This document shows positions 16,781-26,196 of a stretch of DNA of 64,000 nt, in pieces. Under the pieces are notes generated by a model. It was not told the DNA's origin and did not search any database. It saw only the letters and a list, made by a program, of their open reading frames with translations. Origin of the DNA: Pseudomonas thivervalensis (GTDB taxonomy: Bacteria; Pseudomonadota; Gammaproteobacteria; Pseudomonadales; Pseudomonadaceae); NCBI RefSeq assembly GCF_001269655.1, contig NZ_LHVE01000020.1, positions 124,001-188,000 of the forward strand, given 5' to 3'. Numbering within the stretch: position 1 is the first letter of the stretch; each line of letters starts with the position of its first letter. Both the position numbers and the translations under genes were made by a program.

Positions 16781-18841
16781 TTAGAAATCCTTGCACAGCC
16801 GCAGGGCGTCGTAGATGGCCGCGTGGGTATTACGCTGGGCCACGCAGTCGCCGATGCGGAACAGCAGGTAGCCATCGCCGCTCTGTTCCAGGCACGGTTG
16901 GGGCTTGATCGCAAACAGGGCTTCGACATCGATCTGGCCCTTGTTGCGCGAACCCTCCTTGAGTGCGTAGTAGATTTCTTCGTCCGGCCGCACGCCGTTT
17001 TCCACCACCACCTGGTCCACCACGCGTTCTTCCTTGGCACCGGTGTATTCGTTCTCCAGCACCGCCACCAGCTTGTCGCCTTCGCGGTAGACCTTCTCCA
17101 GCATCATGTCCCCGGTCATGATCACTTCCTTGGGGTACATGCTGCGGTAGTAGGTCGGGAACGACGTCCCGCCAATGGCCACGCCCGGCTTGATGTCGTC
17201 GGTGACGATCTCGACCTGGCTGCCCTTGTCGGCGAGGAAGTCGGCCACCGACATGCCGGTGAACTCGCAAATGGTGTCGTAGACCAGTACGTTCTTGCCC
17301 GGTGCAACCTTGCCGTCGAGCACGTCCCAACTGCTGACAACCAGCCCTTCGGCGGCGCCCCAGTGTTCGTTCTGCTCCAGGTTCGGATGTCCGCCGACGG
17401 CCAGCACCACCACGTCCGGACGCAGGTCCATGATGGTTGCCGCATCAGCCGCCACGCCCAGGCGCAGGTCGACTTTCAGCCGTGCCAGCTCCAGTTGGAA
17501 CCAGCGGGTGATACCGGCGATCTGGTCCCGTTGTGGGGCTTTCGAGGCGGTGGTGATCTGCCCGCCGATGAATTCTTTCTTCTCGAACAGGGTCACGTCG
17601 TGGCCACGTTCGGCGGCCACCCGCGCCGCTTCCATCCCGGCCGGGCCGGCACCGACCACCACGACTTTGCGCTTGGGCCCGGTGGACTTCTCGATGATGT
17701 GCGGCACGCCCATGTATTCACGGGACGTCGCGGCGTTCTGGATGCACAGCACGTCCAGGCCCTGGTACTGGCGGTCGATGCAGTAGTTGGCGCCGACGCA
17801 CTGCTTGATCTGGTCGATCTGGCCCATCTTGATCTTGGCGATCAGGTGCGGGTCAGCGATGTGGGCGCGGGTCATGCCGACCATGTCGACGTAACCGCCC
17901 TCCAGGATCCGCGTGGCCTGGTTCGGGTCCTTGATGTTCTGCGCGTGCAGCACCGGGACCTTGACCACCTCCTTGATACCGGCGGCCAGGTGCAGGAACG
18001 GCTCCGGTGGATAACTCATGTTCGGGATGACGTTGGCCAGGGTGTTGTGGGTGTCGCAACCCGAGCCCACCACGCCGATGAAATCGAGCATGCCGGTGTC
18101 GTCGTAGTACTTGGCGATCTGCTTCATGTCCTCGTGGGACAAGCCGTCCGGGTGGAACTCGTCGCCGCACAGGCGCATGCCCACGCAGAAATCGTCGCCC
18201 ACTTCGGCGCGCACGGCCTTCAACACTTCCAGGCCGAACTTCATGCGGCCTTCGAAGCTGCCGCCCCATTCGTCGGTACGCTTGTTGACCCGCGGGCTCC
18301 AGAACTGGTCGATCATGTGCTGGTGCACGGCGGACAACTCGACGCCGTCCAGGCCACCGGCCTTGGCCCGGCGCGCGGCCTGGGCGTAGTTGCCGATCAC
18401 CCGCCAGATTTCTTCCGGCTCGATGGTCTTGCAGGTGGCACGGTGCACCGGCTCACGCACGCCGGACGGCGACATCAGGGTCGGCCAGTTGAAGCCGTCC
18501 CAGCGCGAGCGACGGCCCATGTGGGTAATCTGGATCATGATCTTGGCGCCATGCTTGTGCATGGCGTCGGCCAGGTTCTGGAAATGCGGGATGATGCGGT
18601 CGGTGGACAGGTTCACCGAGCTCCACCACTCCTGCGGGCTGTCGATGGCCACCACCGACGAGCCACCGCAGATCGCCAGGCCGATGCCACCCTTGGCCTT
18701 CTCTTCGTAATACTTCACATACCGATCGGTGGTCATGCCGCCGTCGGTGGCATAGACCTCGGCGTGCGCGGTGCTGAGCACGCGGTTGCGGATGGTCAGC
18801 TTGCCGATCTGGATCGGCTGGAACATTGCTTCAAAAGCCAT
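16781..18841 (-). CDS. dgcA: Dimethylglycine demethylase catalytic subunit
   Basis: 686-aa Old Yellow Enzyme-like Fe-S flavoprotein that oxidatively demethylates dimethylglycine to sarcosine. N-terminal TIM barrel with FMN motifs (LSTAHAEVYATDGG, KIMIQITHMGRR, DGVELSAVHQHMIDQFWSP), a 4Fe-4S binding stretch (CVGANYCIDRQ ... LCIQNAATS), and C-terminal NAD/FAD Rossmann motifs (VVVVGAGPAGMEAARVAAERG). Length and order match trimethylamine/2,4-dienoyl-CoA reductase-type enzymes. SD GAGGA precedes the ATG; the upstream DUF5943 gene ends 15 bp before it. High confidence from sequence plus the dgcB/etf context. Confidence 0.95.
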   Translation of the reverse strand: MAFEAMFQPIQIGKLTIRNRVLSTAHAEVYATDGGMTTDRYVKYYEEKAKGGIGLAICGGSSVVAIDSPQEWWSSVNLSTDRIIPHFQNLADAMHKHGAKIMIQITHMGRRSRWDGFNWPTLMSPSGVREPVHRATCKTIEPEEIWRVIGNYAQAARRAKAGGLDGVELSAVHQHMIDQFWSPRVNKRTDEWGGSFEGRMKFGLEVLKAVRAEVGDDFCVGMRLCGDEFHPDGLSHEDMKQIAKYYDDTGMLDFIGVVGSGCDTHNTLANVIPNMSYPPEPFLHLAAGIKEVVKVPVLHAQNIKDPNQATRILEGGYVDMVGMTRAHIADPHLIAKIKMGQIDQIKQCVGANYCIDRQYQGLDVLCIQNAATSREYMGVPHIIEKSTGPKRKVVVVGAGPAGMEAARVAAERGHDVTLFEKKEFIGGQITTASKAPQRDQIAGITRWFQLELARLKVDLRLGVAADAATIMDLRPDVVVLAVGGHPNLEQNEHWGAAEGLVVSSWDVLDGKVAPGKNVLVYDTICEFTGMSVADFLADKGSQVEIVTDDIKPGVAIGGTSFPTYYRSMYPKEVIMTGDMMLEKVYREGDKLVAVLENEYTGAKEERVVDQVVVENGVRPDEEIYYALKEGSRNKGQIDVEALFAIKPQPCLEQSGDGYLLFRIGDCVAQRNTHAAIYDALRLCKDF

Positions 18842-18856
18842 GGCGCGATCCTCGAC

Positions 18857-19387
18857 TTACAACGGCTTGACGATGAACAGGCCGTCGTCGTGGCCTTCTT
18901 CGGAACCGCCGTAGACCTGCTCGGCCACGGTGCGGATCGCGCTGCCGCGCGCGGCCAGGATCTGGTCCATGGCGCCGGCGAACCAGCCGGTGAACATGTA
19001 GTCGACCTTGCGCCCGACCTTGCCGTACACGTAGACGAACGCCGAATGTTCGAGCTTGACGCTGGCGGTGCCTTTGTCCAGGTCGATGTCCTGGATCTTG
19101 AACAGGCCCCAGCCACGCTGGGACAAGCGCTTCATGTAGTGCTCGAACACCGCGACGCCTTCCAGGCCATGGCATTCGGCTTCTTTCTCACACCAGTGCC
19201 AGGCGGATTTGTAGCCGGCCTTGTAGAGAATCTCGGCGTAGGCGTCAGCGCCCAGCACTTCCTCGATGCCCATGTGGTTGTTGACGAAGAAGTGACGCGG
19301 TACGTACAGCATCGGCAGGGCGTCGGAGGTCCAGACACCGGTTTCGCTGTCGACTTCGATAGGCAGTTGCGGGGCGATCTTGGCCAT
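18857..19387 (-). CDS. DUF5943 / V4R-like protein of the dgc operon
   Basis: 176-aa soluble protein (MAKIAPQLPIEVDSETGV start) with a Trp/Tyr-rich core (YKSAWHWCEKEAECHG) and the C-terminal GWFAGAMDQILA segment that looks like a V4R (4-vinyl-reductase-like ligand-binding) fold. It is conserved immediately upstream of dgcA in Pseudomonas glycine-betaine clusters; its biochemical role is not known to me. It is co-directional, 15 bp before dgcA and 79 bp after the dipeptidase-like gene, so it is very likely co-transcribed. A small-molecule-binding accessory or assembly role for DgcA is only a suggestion. Confidence 0.75.
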   Translation of the reverse strand: MAKIAPQLPIEVDSETGVWTSDALPMLYVPRHFFVNNHMGIEEVLGADAYAEILYKAGYKSAWHWCEKEAECHGLEGVAVFEHYMKRLSQRGWGLFKIQDIDLDKGTASVKLEHSAFVYVYGKVGRKVDYMFTGWFAGAMDQILAARGSAIRTVAEQVYGGSEEGHDDGLFIVKPL

Positions 19388-19466
19388 GAAAACTTGACTC
19401 CGGAAATTCGTGATGTGCCTGCGGCGCGAGTGGCCGCAGGTAAAGGATTCAGTGATGCAACGGGGT

Positions 19467-20444
<978 letters not shown>

Positions 20445-20677
20445 CAGGCAGTCCCCTTGTTAGCGATTCATGCGCCGAATCGTGTGCCGGCGCTTTGGGG
20501 CCAGCATATGCCTGAGGGCCGTCGCGACCCGGTGCAAAAACGACAGGGGAATTGCCGAAAGCGTCAATCCACGACAATGGGCTACGACAGGCCCACCCTG
20601 CCCGTCTGTTCTTTACCCGACGCTTGCGCCAGAATCCGCCGCATCACTGGTTTTCACTGGACTTGAGCGGCAACGCG

Positions 20678-21079
20678 ATGAAATCGATCTTCCTGGCTTT
20701 GGCACTGATCAGCACCCTGGCACACGCAACCGAAGACACCGAGCCCAACCCCTGCGACGAAGTCGAAAACGACGTCCAGACCCTGGCCTGCTCGGCCTAC
20801 GGCAAAACCGCCGCCGAACAATTGCTGGGCGAAAACCTGCAAAGCCTCAACGAGCGCCTGCAAACCCGCTACGCCAGCGACAAGGCCCAGCTCAACGACA
20901 TCACCACCAAGCTCAAGGCCGCCCAACAACTGTGGCAAAAACAGCGCGAAGCCGACTGCGCCATCGCCGCCTTCCCGGCAAAACCCGGCAGCGAGGCCTA
21001 CAAAATCGCCGAAAACGACTGCATGGCCCAGGTGAGCGACGATCGGTCGGAGTTTTTGGAGTCGATTGGGCAGGAGTGA
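20678..21079 (+). CDS. LprI-like (DUF1311) exported protein
   Basis: 133 aa with a clear signal peptide MKSIFLALALISTLAHA. The mature part has the pattern of the lysozyme-inhibitor LprI N-terminal (DUF1311) domain: NPCDEVENDVQTLACSAYGK, LNERLQTRY, QQLWQKQREADC and a final Cys in ENDCMA, giving four Cys for two disulfides. I start at 20678 because the signal peptide begins there; an in-frame start 42 codons upstream adds a non-signal leader. It is probably periplasmic. Divergent from the dgc operon. Inhibition of lysozyme is known only for some members. Confidence 0.75.
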   Translation: MKSIFLALALISTLAHATEDTEPNPCDEVENDVQTLACSAYGKTAAEQLLGENLQSLNERLQTRYASDKAQLNDITTKLKAAQQLWQKQREADCAIAAFPAKPGSEAYKIAENDCMAQVSDDRSEFLESIGQE

Positions 21080-21136
21080 TGCTTCAGAAGCCGTTTAGCG
21101 CGGTAAGCTGCTTGCATCATTGGTAAAGGGATTCAC

Positions 21137-21553
21137 ATGAAAACGTGCGGCATCGAAATCAAAGGCAGCGAAGCGATCATCGCTGTTGCCTCGCTGGATC
21201 AACAGGCGCTGAGCCACGTCGCGCTGAATACCAAGAAAATCGCCCTGGACGACGATGACGACGCCGCCAACGTCAAGGCATTCGCCGCCCAGGTGCGGGC
21301 GTTCGTGGCGGACAACGGCATCGAACGGATCGCCATCAAGAAGCGCAGCAAGAAAGGTGAGTTCGCCGGTGGGCCGACCACGTTCAAGATCGAAGGGGTT
21401 TTCCAGTTGCTGGAAGGGTGTGAGGTGACGCTGCTGTCGCCGCAGACCATCAATGCGCAGAGCAAGAAACATGACTTCGCCCTGCCGGCGACGCTGAACA
21501 AGTATCAGCATGAGGCGTACAAGGCGGCGTGTTCGGCGTTGATGAAGAAATAG
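21137..21553 (+). CDS. DUF3010 family protein
   Basis: 138 aa, cytoplasmic, no signal or membrane segment. MKTCGIEIKGSEAIIAVASL at the N-terminus and IAIKKRSKKGEFAGGPTTFK in the centre are typical of DUF3010, which has an RNase-H-like beta-sheet start. Function unknown to me. It lies 57 bp downstream of the LprI-like gene on the same strand and is followed by a composite REP element. Confidence 0.75.
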   Translation: MKTCGIEIKGSEAIIAVASLDQQALSHVALNTKKIALDDDDDAANVKAFAAQVRAFVADNGIERIAIKKRSKKGEFAGGPTTFKIEGVFQLLEGCEVTLLSPQTINAQSKKHDFALPATLNKYQHEAYKAACSALMKK

Positions 21554-21570
21554 ACCTGCTGACACCGCCC

Positions 21571-21746
21571 TGTGGCGAGGGAGCTTGCTCCCGCTCGGCT
21601 CTGTAGGAGCTGGCGAAGCCTGCGATCTTTTGATCTTTCGCTTGGGACTCAAGTGTCTGGGAAAAGATCGCAGCCTCGTTGCACTCGACAGCTCCTACAC
21701 AGCTCCTACAGGGCGCAGCCAGCGGGAGCAAGCTCCCTCGCCACGG
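21571..21746. repeat. Composite REP: GII arms enclosing a GIII REPIN
   Basis: Outer GTGGCGAGGGAGCTTGCTCC arms (GII) contain a complete GIII element (GTAGGAGCTGGCGAAG ... CAGCTCCTAC) with a duplicated CAGCTCCTACA. It lies in the convergent gap between DUF3010 and the ATPase gene. Confidence 0.85.
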
Positions 21747-21760
21747 GATGTATTTCATAT

Positions 21761-22936
21761 TCAATGCTGCTGGCGATACCCCTTCAACCACTCGGCAAAC
21801 GCCTTGTCCTCCAGCGCATAACCGCCCCGGTTGGACTTCCACACCAATTCCTTCTCACGCAGTGCATCAATGCAGGATTGGATGGTCTGGGTACCGGGCA
21901 CGACTTCGCTGCCCATGCTCCTCAGCGCCTGGCTCACCGCCTCCAGCGTTGAATCGGTGAAGGGCGCGAAAGGCTCGTTGTTCTGTGAGCGCTCGGCCAT
22001 GACCTGCAGCACGGCCCGTTGCGGCACCGTCAGGGCGTTCCAGGCGCTCTCGAACTCGGTCCAGACGCCGGCGCGGAGCATTTCGGCGCTGTTGCGCAGC
22101 AACTCACCCAAATGGCTCGCCTCACCCAGTTCCAAAGCAATTTCGCCAATGACGCTGCGCAACATCTCAGGCCTACGCCCTACCAGCTCAAAAGCCTGGT
22201 CGAGGTCATCGGCGTTGAACTGGTTGGTCTGGGCCAGGTGTGCGTTCAAATGGGCGGTATAGGCTTGGGTGAAGGCTTTGCCCAACAAAGGAAACGGCGT
22301 GATGCTGGACCCGTAGAACGGTTGGTTGCGGCTCAATACCAAGTGGGCGAGCTTGTCGCGATTGGAACCGGTGAACACCAGCCGCAGGCCGCTTGTATCG
22401 CCCTCACGCCCCTGGTTGAGTTGGTCGCGGGCGGCCTTGAGGCCGAACATCGCGTTGACCCCGGCCTCGGTGGTCAAGGCATGCTGGGCTTCATCGATTA
22501 CCAGCACCACGGTTTTATCCGCGGCACGGTGCAACAGCTCCAGTGCCTGGGTCAGCGTTGCCCCTTCGGGCAGTTGCGGCTGGCTGAAATCCCAGGACAA
22601 CGTGCGCAAGAAGCTGAGTTTGTCGATGCCCATGGATTTGGCGAGCTTGCGGATGCCTTTCTCATAAGGCACCAGTGCCCCGGCGATGGCCGAAGCGATC
22701 AAGTCGGCAGGATCCTTCTCCTTGTTGGCCCAAAGGTCGACGTAGACCGTGAGCCAACCTCGCGTCTCGCATTCGGGAATCAAGTCCTCGCGCAGGAACG
22801 TACTTTTTCCGGTACGCCTTGGCGCGGCCAGGAACAGGCCTGAGGTGTAATCCTGGATCCCGGCGCCGGCCAGCCCATCGACAATATTGCGGGCCAGATC
22901 GGGGCGCCGGAAAACAAAACCGGGATGCTTGGACAT
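21761..22936 (-). CDS. AAA-family ATPase, standalone
   Basis: 391 aa. Walker A is APRRTGKST (residues 38-46), Walker B VVLVIDEA (143-150) followed by QHALTT, and a sensor-like LVFTGSNRDKL. The C-terminal ~100 residues (DALREKELVWKSNRGGYALEDKAF region) look like a winged helix. The layout resembles STAND/ORC-like ATPases that act as solitary regulators or defence components. The gene overlaps no neighbour; its start codon abuts a 58-bp imperfect palindrome of AT-rich sequence that is unlike the surrounding GC-rich DNA. Function unknown. Horizontal acquisition is possible, but the coding GC content looks like its neighbours'. Confidence 0.75.
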   Translation of the reverse strand: MSKHPGFVFRRPDLARNIVDGLAGAGIQDYTSGLFLAAPRRTGKSTFLREDLIPECETRGWLTVYVDLWANKEKDPADLIASAIAGALVPYEKGIRKLAKSMGIDKLSFLRTLSWDFSQPQLPEGATLTQALELLHRAADKTVVLVIDEAQHALTTEAGVNAMFGLKAARDQLNQGREGDTSGLRLVFTGSNRDKLAHLVLSRNQPFYGSSITPFPLLGKAFTQAYTAHLNAHLAQTNQFNADDLDQAFELVGRRPEMLRSVIGEIALELGEASHLGELLRNSAEMLRAGVWTEFESAWNALTVPQRAVLQVMAERSQNNEPFAPFTDSTLEAVSQALRSMGSEVVPGTQTIQSCIDALREKELVWKSNRGGYALEDKAFAEWLKGYRQQH

Positions 22937-22939
22937 GGT

Positions 22940-22997
22940 TTTATACTCAATTATGGCGACAGGTATAATTTATAGTCGCGAGTATAATTGAGTATAA
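22940..22997. promoter_or_regulatory. Long AT-rich palindrome at the ATPase start (candidate operator/promoter)
   Basis: The arms share TTTATACTCAATTAT (22940-22954) and its complement ATAATTGAGTATAAA (22983-22997), with a GCGAC/GTCGC pair further in. A third TATAATT copy lies in the centre. It begins 3 bp upstream of the ATG, so a protein bound here would cover the translation start region and promoter. Confidence 0.6.
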
Positions 22998-23004
22998 ATG
23001 CCTG

Positions 23005-23964
23005 TCAAACCAGCTCCCGTCCATCCCCCTGCCGTCGCCGATCCTCTCGAGGGCAGCGCGCGAACCGTGCCCGATAACTGCGAGTGAAGTAGGACGGTGA
23101 CTCAAAGCCACAGGCAATGCTCACTTCCAACACACTCATGTCGGTCTGGCGTAGCAACTGCCGGGCCTTTTCCAGGCGCAGGCGCAGGTAGAAGTTGCTC
23201 GGTGTGTCGTTCAGGTGCAGGCGGAACAGGCGTTCGAGCTGGCGGCGGGTGACGTTGATCGACTCGGCCAGCGCCAAGGTGCTCAGGGGCGGTTCGCTGT
23301 GGGCTTCCATCTCGCCGATGACATGCACCAGCTTCTTGTTGCGAATGCCATAACGGTTGGCGATTTCCATGCGCTGGTGGTCTTTGCGCGGACGGATGCG
23401 GCCGAGCACGAACTGTTCGCTGACCTGGATCGCCAGCTCCGAACCGTGGGCCTGGCCGATCAGGTCGAGCATCAGGTCGATGGATGCGGTGCCGCCCGCA
23501 CAAGTGATGCGGCGACGGTCGATTTCGAACAGTTCCTGGGTCACGCCAAGCTGTGGATAAGACTCCTTGAACGCCTCGATCGCTTCCCAATGCAAGGTCA
23601 CACGATGCCCTTCCAACAGCCCCGCCTCCGCCAGGACCACACTGCCGGTGTCGATGCCGCCCAGGATCACGCCTTCGCTGTCCAACCGATGCAGCCAGCG
23701 CTCCAGTGCCGGGGTGGCGAACTTCAGCGGCTCGAACCCCGCCACCACCCAAAGGGTCGCGCCTTTCTTCAGGGGCTCCAATGCGGCATCGGCGTTGACC
23801 GACATGCCATTGCTCGCCAGCACCGCCCCGCCATCGGCACTCAGCACATGCCAGCGGTACAGCTCGCCACGAAAGCGATTGGCAACCCGCAACGGCTCGA
23901 TGGCCGAGATGAAACCGATGGCCGAGAAACCGGGCATCAACAAGAAGTAGAAATCCTGGGACAT
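23005..23964 (-). CDS. cdhR: Carnitine catabolism transcriptional activator, GATase1-AraC type
   Basis: 319 aa from MSQDFYFLLMPGFSAIGF. The N-terminal DJ-1/PfpI (GATase1-like) domain has FISAIEPLRVANRFRGELY, GGIDTGSVVLAEAGLL and CAGGTASIDLML. The C-terminal AraC double helix-turn-helix contains LALAESINVTRRQLERLFR and LEVSIACGFESPSYFTRSY. It is divergent from caiX and next to cdhCAB, matching P. aeruginosa CdhR, which activates the carnitine genes when carnitine is present. No strong SD was found for the chosen start. A DnaA-box 9-mer (TGTGGATAA) occurs once inside the gene near 23552. Confidence 0.92.
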   Translation of the reverse strand: MSQDFYFLLMPGFSAIGFISAIEPLRVANRFRGELYRWHVLSADGGAVLASNGMSVNADAALEPLKKGATLWVVAGFEPLKFATPALERWLHRLDSEGVILGGIDTGSVVLAEAGLLEGHRVTLHWEAIEAFKESYPQLGVTQELFEIDRRRITCAGGTASIDLMLDLIGQAHGSELAIQVSEQFVLGRIRPRKDHQRMEIANRYGIRNKKLVHVIGEMEAHSEPPLSTLALAESINVTRRQLERLFRLHLNDTPSNFYLRLRLEKARQLLRQTDMSVLEVSIACGFESPSYFTRSYRARFARCPREDRRRQGDGRELV

Positions 23965-24030
23965 GGAGCGCACTCGGTTGACGGGCAGCGTGCGGACCTT
24001 GATACGCCAGTTGCAACAACCGTTCAAGAG

Positions 24031-24063
24031 TCGCCGCAGTGCAAGAGCACGTCGCCGCTGTGC
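24031..24063. promoter_or_regulatory. Candidate CdhR operator: 21-bp spaced direct repeat
   Basis: TCGCCGCAGTGC (24031-24042) is repeated as TCGCCGCTGTGC (24052-24063), 11 of 12 identical, at a 21-bp period (two helical turns). It is in the cdhR-caiX intergenic region, which is where an AraC-family activator of caiX would bind. Confidence 0.55.
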
Positions 24064-24150
24064 GTTTTGCCAGGCGCCGGGCTGCGTAACTTGGCATCAC
24101 CGGTGCGCAGATGCCGGAACCCATAACAATAAGCTGCCGAGGAACCCGAC

Positions 24151-25095
24151 ATGAAACGACTGATCAGCTCCTGTGTACTTGCACTTTGCGGTACCACTTT
24201 CCTCAATGGCGCCGCCATGGCCGCCGAGCCCGCCGCGTGCCAGAACGTACGCCTGGGCGTGGTCAACTGGACCGACGTCATCGCCACCAGCGCCCTGACC
24301 CAAGTGATGCTCGACGGCCTCGGCTACACGACCAAGCAAACCAGCGCCTCCCAGCAAATCATCTTCGCCGGTATCCGCGACCAGCGCCTGGACCTGTTCC
24401 TCGGCTACTGGAACCCGCTGATGACCCAGACCATCACCCCATTCGTCGAGGCCAAGCAGCTCAAGGTCCTGGAGCAGCCCAGCCTCAAGGACGCCCGCGC
24501 CACCCTGGCCGTGCCGACCTACCTGGCCGACAAGGGCCTGAAGACCTTCGCCGACATCGCCAAATTCGAAAAAGAATTGGGCGGCAAGATCTACGGCATC
24601 GAACCCGGCTCCGGCGCCAACACCCAGATCAAGGCAATGATCGCCAAGAACCAGTTCGGCCTGGGCAAATTCCAATTGGTGGAGTCCAGCGAAGCCGGCA
24701 TGCTCGCCGCCGTGGACCGTGCCGTGCGGCGCAAGGAAGCCGTGGTGTTCTTCGGCTGGGCGCCGCACCCGATGAACGTCAACGTGCAGATGACTTACCT
24801 CACCGGTAGCGACGACGCCCTCGGCCCGAACGAAGGCATGGCCACCGTCTGGACCGTCACTGCGCCGAACTACGCCGAGCAATGCCCGAACGTCGGTCGC
24901 TTGCTGAGCAACCTGACCTTCACCGCCGAAGACGAGAGCCGGATGATGCAGCCGCTGCTCGATCACAAGGATCCCCTCGAATCGGCCCGGCAATGGCTCA
25001 AGGATCATCCGCAGGACAAGCAGCGCTGGCTCGAAGGCGTGACCACCTTCGACGGCAAGCCGGCCGCCGACAACCTGAAACTCACCAGTAACTGA
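24151..25095 (+). CDS. caiX: Carnitine-binding periplasmic protein
   Basis: 314-aa solute-binding protein with signal peptide MKRLISSCVLALCGTTFLNGAAMA. The mature protein matches the choline/glycine-betaine OpuAC family: CQNVRLGVVNWTDVIATSALTQ, LDLFLGYWNP, IYGIEPGSGAN and VVFFGWAPHPMNV, with aromatic residues that would form the quaternary-ammonium box. It is about half identical by eye to the CbcX at 33249. No permease or ATPase genes follow; in P. aeruginosa CaiX uses the CbcWV core, and the same is likely here since cbcWV is in this window. Confidence 0.92.
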   Translation: MKRLISSCVLALCGTTFLNGAAMAAEPAACQNVRLGVVNWTDVIATSALTQVMLDGLGYTTKQTSASQQIIFAGIRDQRLDLFLGYWNPLMTQTITPFVEAKQLKVLEQPSLKDARATLAVPTYLADKGLKTFADIAKFEKELGGKIYGIEPGSGANTQIKAMIAKNQFGLGKFQLVESSEAGMLAAVDRAVRRKEAVVFFGWAPHPMNVNVQMTYLTGSDDALGPNEGMATVWTVTAPNYAEQCPNVGRLLSNLTFTAEDESRMMQPLLDHKDPLESARQWLKDHPQDKQRWLEGVTTFDGKPAADNLKLTSN

Positions 25096-25110
25096 TCAAC
25101 CTTTATCCCC

Positions 25111-25136
25111 CTGCGCAGCACCTCATGGCTGCGCAG
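25111..25136 (+). other. Intercistronic GC-rich hairpin between caiX and cdhC
   Basis: CTGCGCAGC (25111-25119) pairs with GCTGCGCAG (25128-25136) around an 8-nt loop. There is no U-run, so it is probably not a full terminator. Such hairpins after solute-binding-protein genes often stabilise the upstream mRNA or attenuate read-through. Confidence 0.6.
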
Positions 25137-25166
25137 TGACTCACCACGCCTGAAGGAATCCGCGCC

Positions 25167-26054
25167 ATGAACCACGACGTCATCATCACCTGCGCACTCA
25201 CCGGTGCTGGCGACACGACCGCCAAGAGCCCGCACGTGCCGGTCACCCCGAAACAGATCGCCGCAGCCGCCGTCGAAGCCGCCAAGGCCGGTGCCACCGT
25301 GGTCCACTGCCACGTCCGCGACCCACAGACCGGCAAGTTCAGCCGCGATGTGGCGCTGTACCGCGAAGTGATGGAGCGCATCCGCGAGGCGGACGTGGAC
25401 ATCATCGTCAACCTCACCGCCGGCATGGGCGGCGATCTGGAGATCGGTGCAGGCGAACGGCCGATGGAGTTCGGCCCCAACACCGACCTGGTGGGCCCAC
25501 TGACCCGCCTGGCCCACGTCGAAGAGCTGTTGCCGGAAATCTGCACGCTGGATTGCGGCACCCTGAACTTCGGCGACGGCGACACTATTTACGTCTCCAC
25601 CCCGGCGCAACTGCGGGCCGGCGCCAAGCGCATCACTGAGCTGGGGGTCAAGGCCGAGCTGGAGATCTTCGACACCGGCCACCTGTGGTTCGCCAAGCAA
25701 CTGATCAAGGAAGGCCTGCTGGATAACCCGCTGTTCCAGCTCTGCCTGGGCATCCCGTGGGGCGCACCGGCCGACACCACCACCATGAAAGCCATGGTCG
25801 ACAACCTGCCGGCGGACGCGGTGTGGGCCGGCTTCGGCATCGGCCGCATGCAAATGCCGATGGCCGCCCAGGCGGTGCTGCTGGGGGGCAACGTGCGGGT
25901 CGGGCTGGAAGACAACCTCTGGCTGGACAAAGGCGTGCTCGCCACCAACGGGCAACTGGTGGAACGCGCCGGCGAAATCCTCAGCCGCCTCGGCGCCCGC
26001 GTGCTCACCCCGGCTGAAGGCCGCAAGAAAATGGGCCTGGTCCAGCGCGGCTAA
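25167..26054 (+). CDS. cdhC: 3-dehydrocarnitine:acetyl-CoA trimethylamine transferase (BKACE/DUF849)
   Basis: 295-aa beta-keto-acid cleavage enzyme. It condenses 3-dehydrocarnitine with acetyl-CoA to give betainyl-CoA and acetoacetate. Family features: MNHDVIITCALTGAG start, VVHCHVRDP (the HxH zinc ligands) and ELEIFDTGHLW, plus NLTAGMGGD in the active site. Second gene of the carnitine operon after caiX. Assignment rests on the family motif plus context; DUF849 enzymes as a whole act on many keto acids. Confidence 0.92.
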   Translation: MNHDVIITCALTGAGDTTAKSPHVPVTPKQIAAAAVEAAKAGATVVHCHVRDPQTGKFSRDVALYREVMERIREADVDIIVNLTAGMGGDLEIGAGERPMEFGPNTDLVGPLTRLAHVEELLPEICTLDCGTLNFGDGDTIYVSTPAQLRAGAKRITELGVKAELEIFDTGHLWFAKQLIKEGLLDNPLFQLCLGIPWGAPADTTTMKAMVDNLPADAVWAGFGIGRMQMPMAAQAVLLGGNVRVGLEDNLWLDKGVLATNGQLVERAGEILSRLGARVLTPAEGRKKMGLVQRG

Positions 26055-26074
26055 ACCGAACCTGCGCATACCCC

Positions 26075-26168
26075 TGTGGGAGCGAGCTCGCTCGCGATAG
26101 CGATATTCCTGCCTCCGAAGATGCGTCGGATGTACCGCCGCCATCGCGAGCAAGCTCGCTCCCACAGG
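26075..26168. repeat. REPIN (GI type) inside the carnitine operon
   Basis: Inverted TGTGGGAGCGAGCTCGCTCG arms between cdhC and cdhA, which otherwise read as one transcription unit. Confidence 0.88.
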
Positions 26169-26196
26169 TGATCTTCACTCTTTTCAGGACATCACC

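Noticed and set aside
20445..20677. GbdR-type direct repeat in front of the dgc operon
   Set aside because: Several CGAC words are present (20525, 20541, 20572, 20585) but none are at the 20-21-bp spacing of the other candidate sites.
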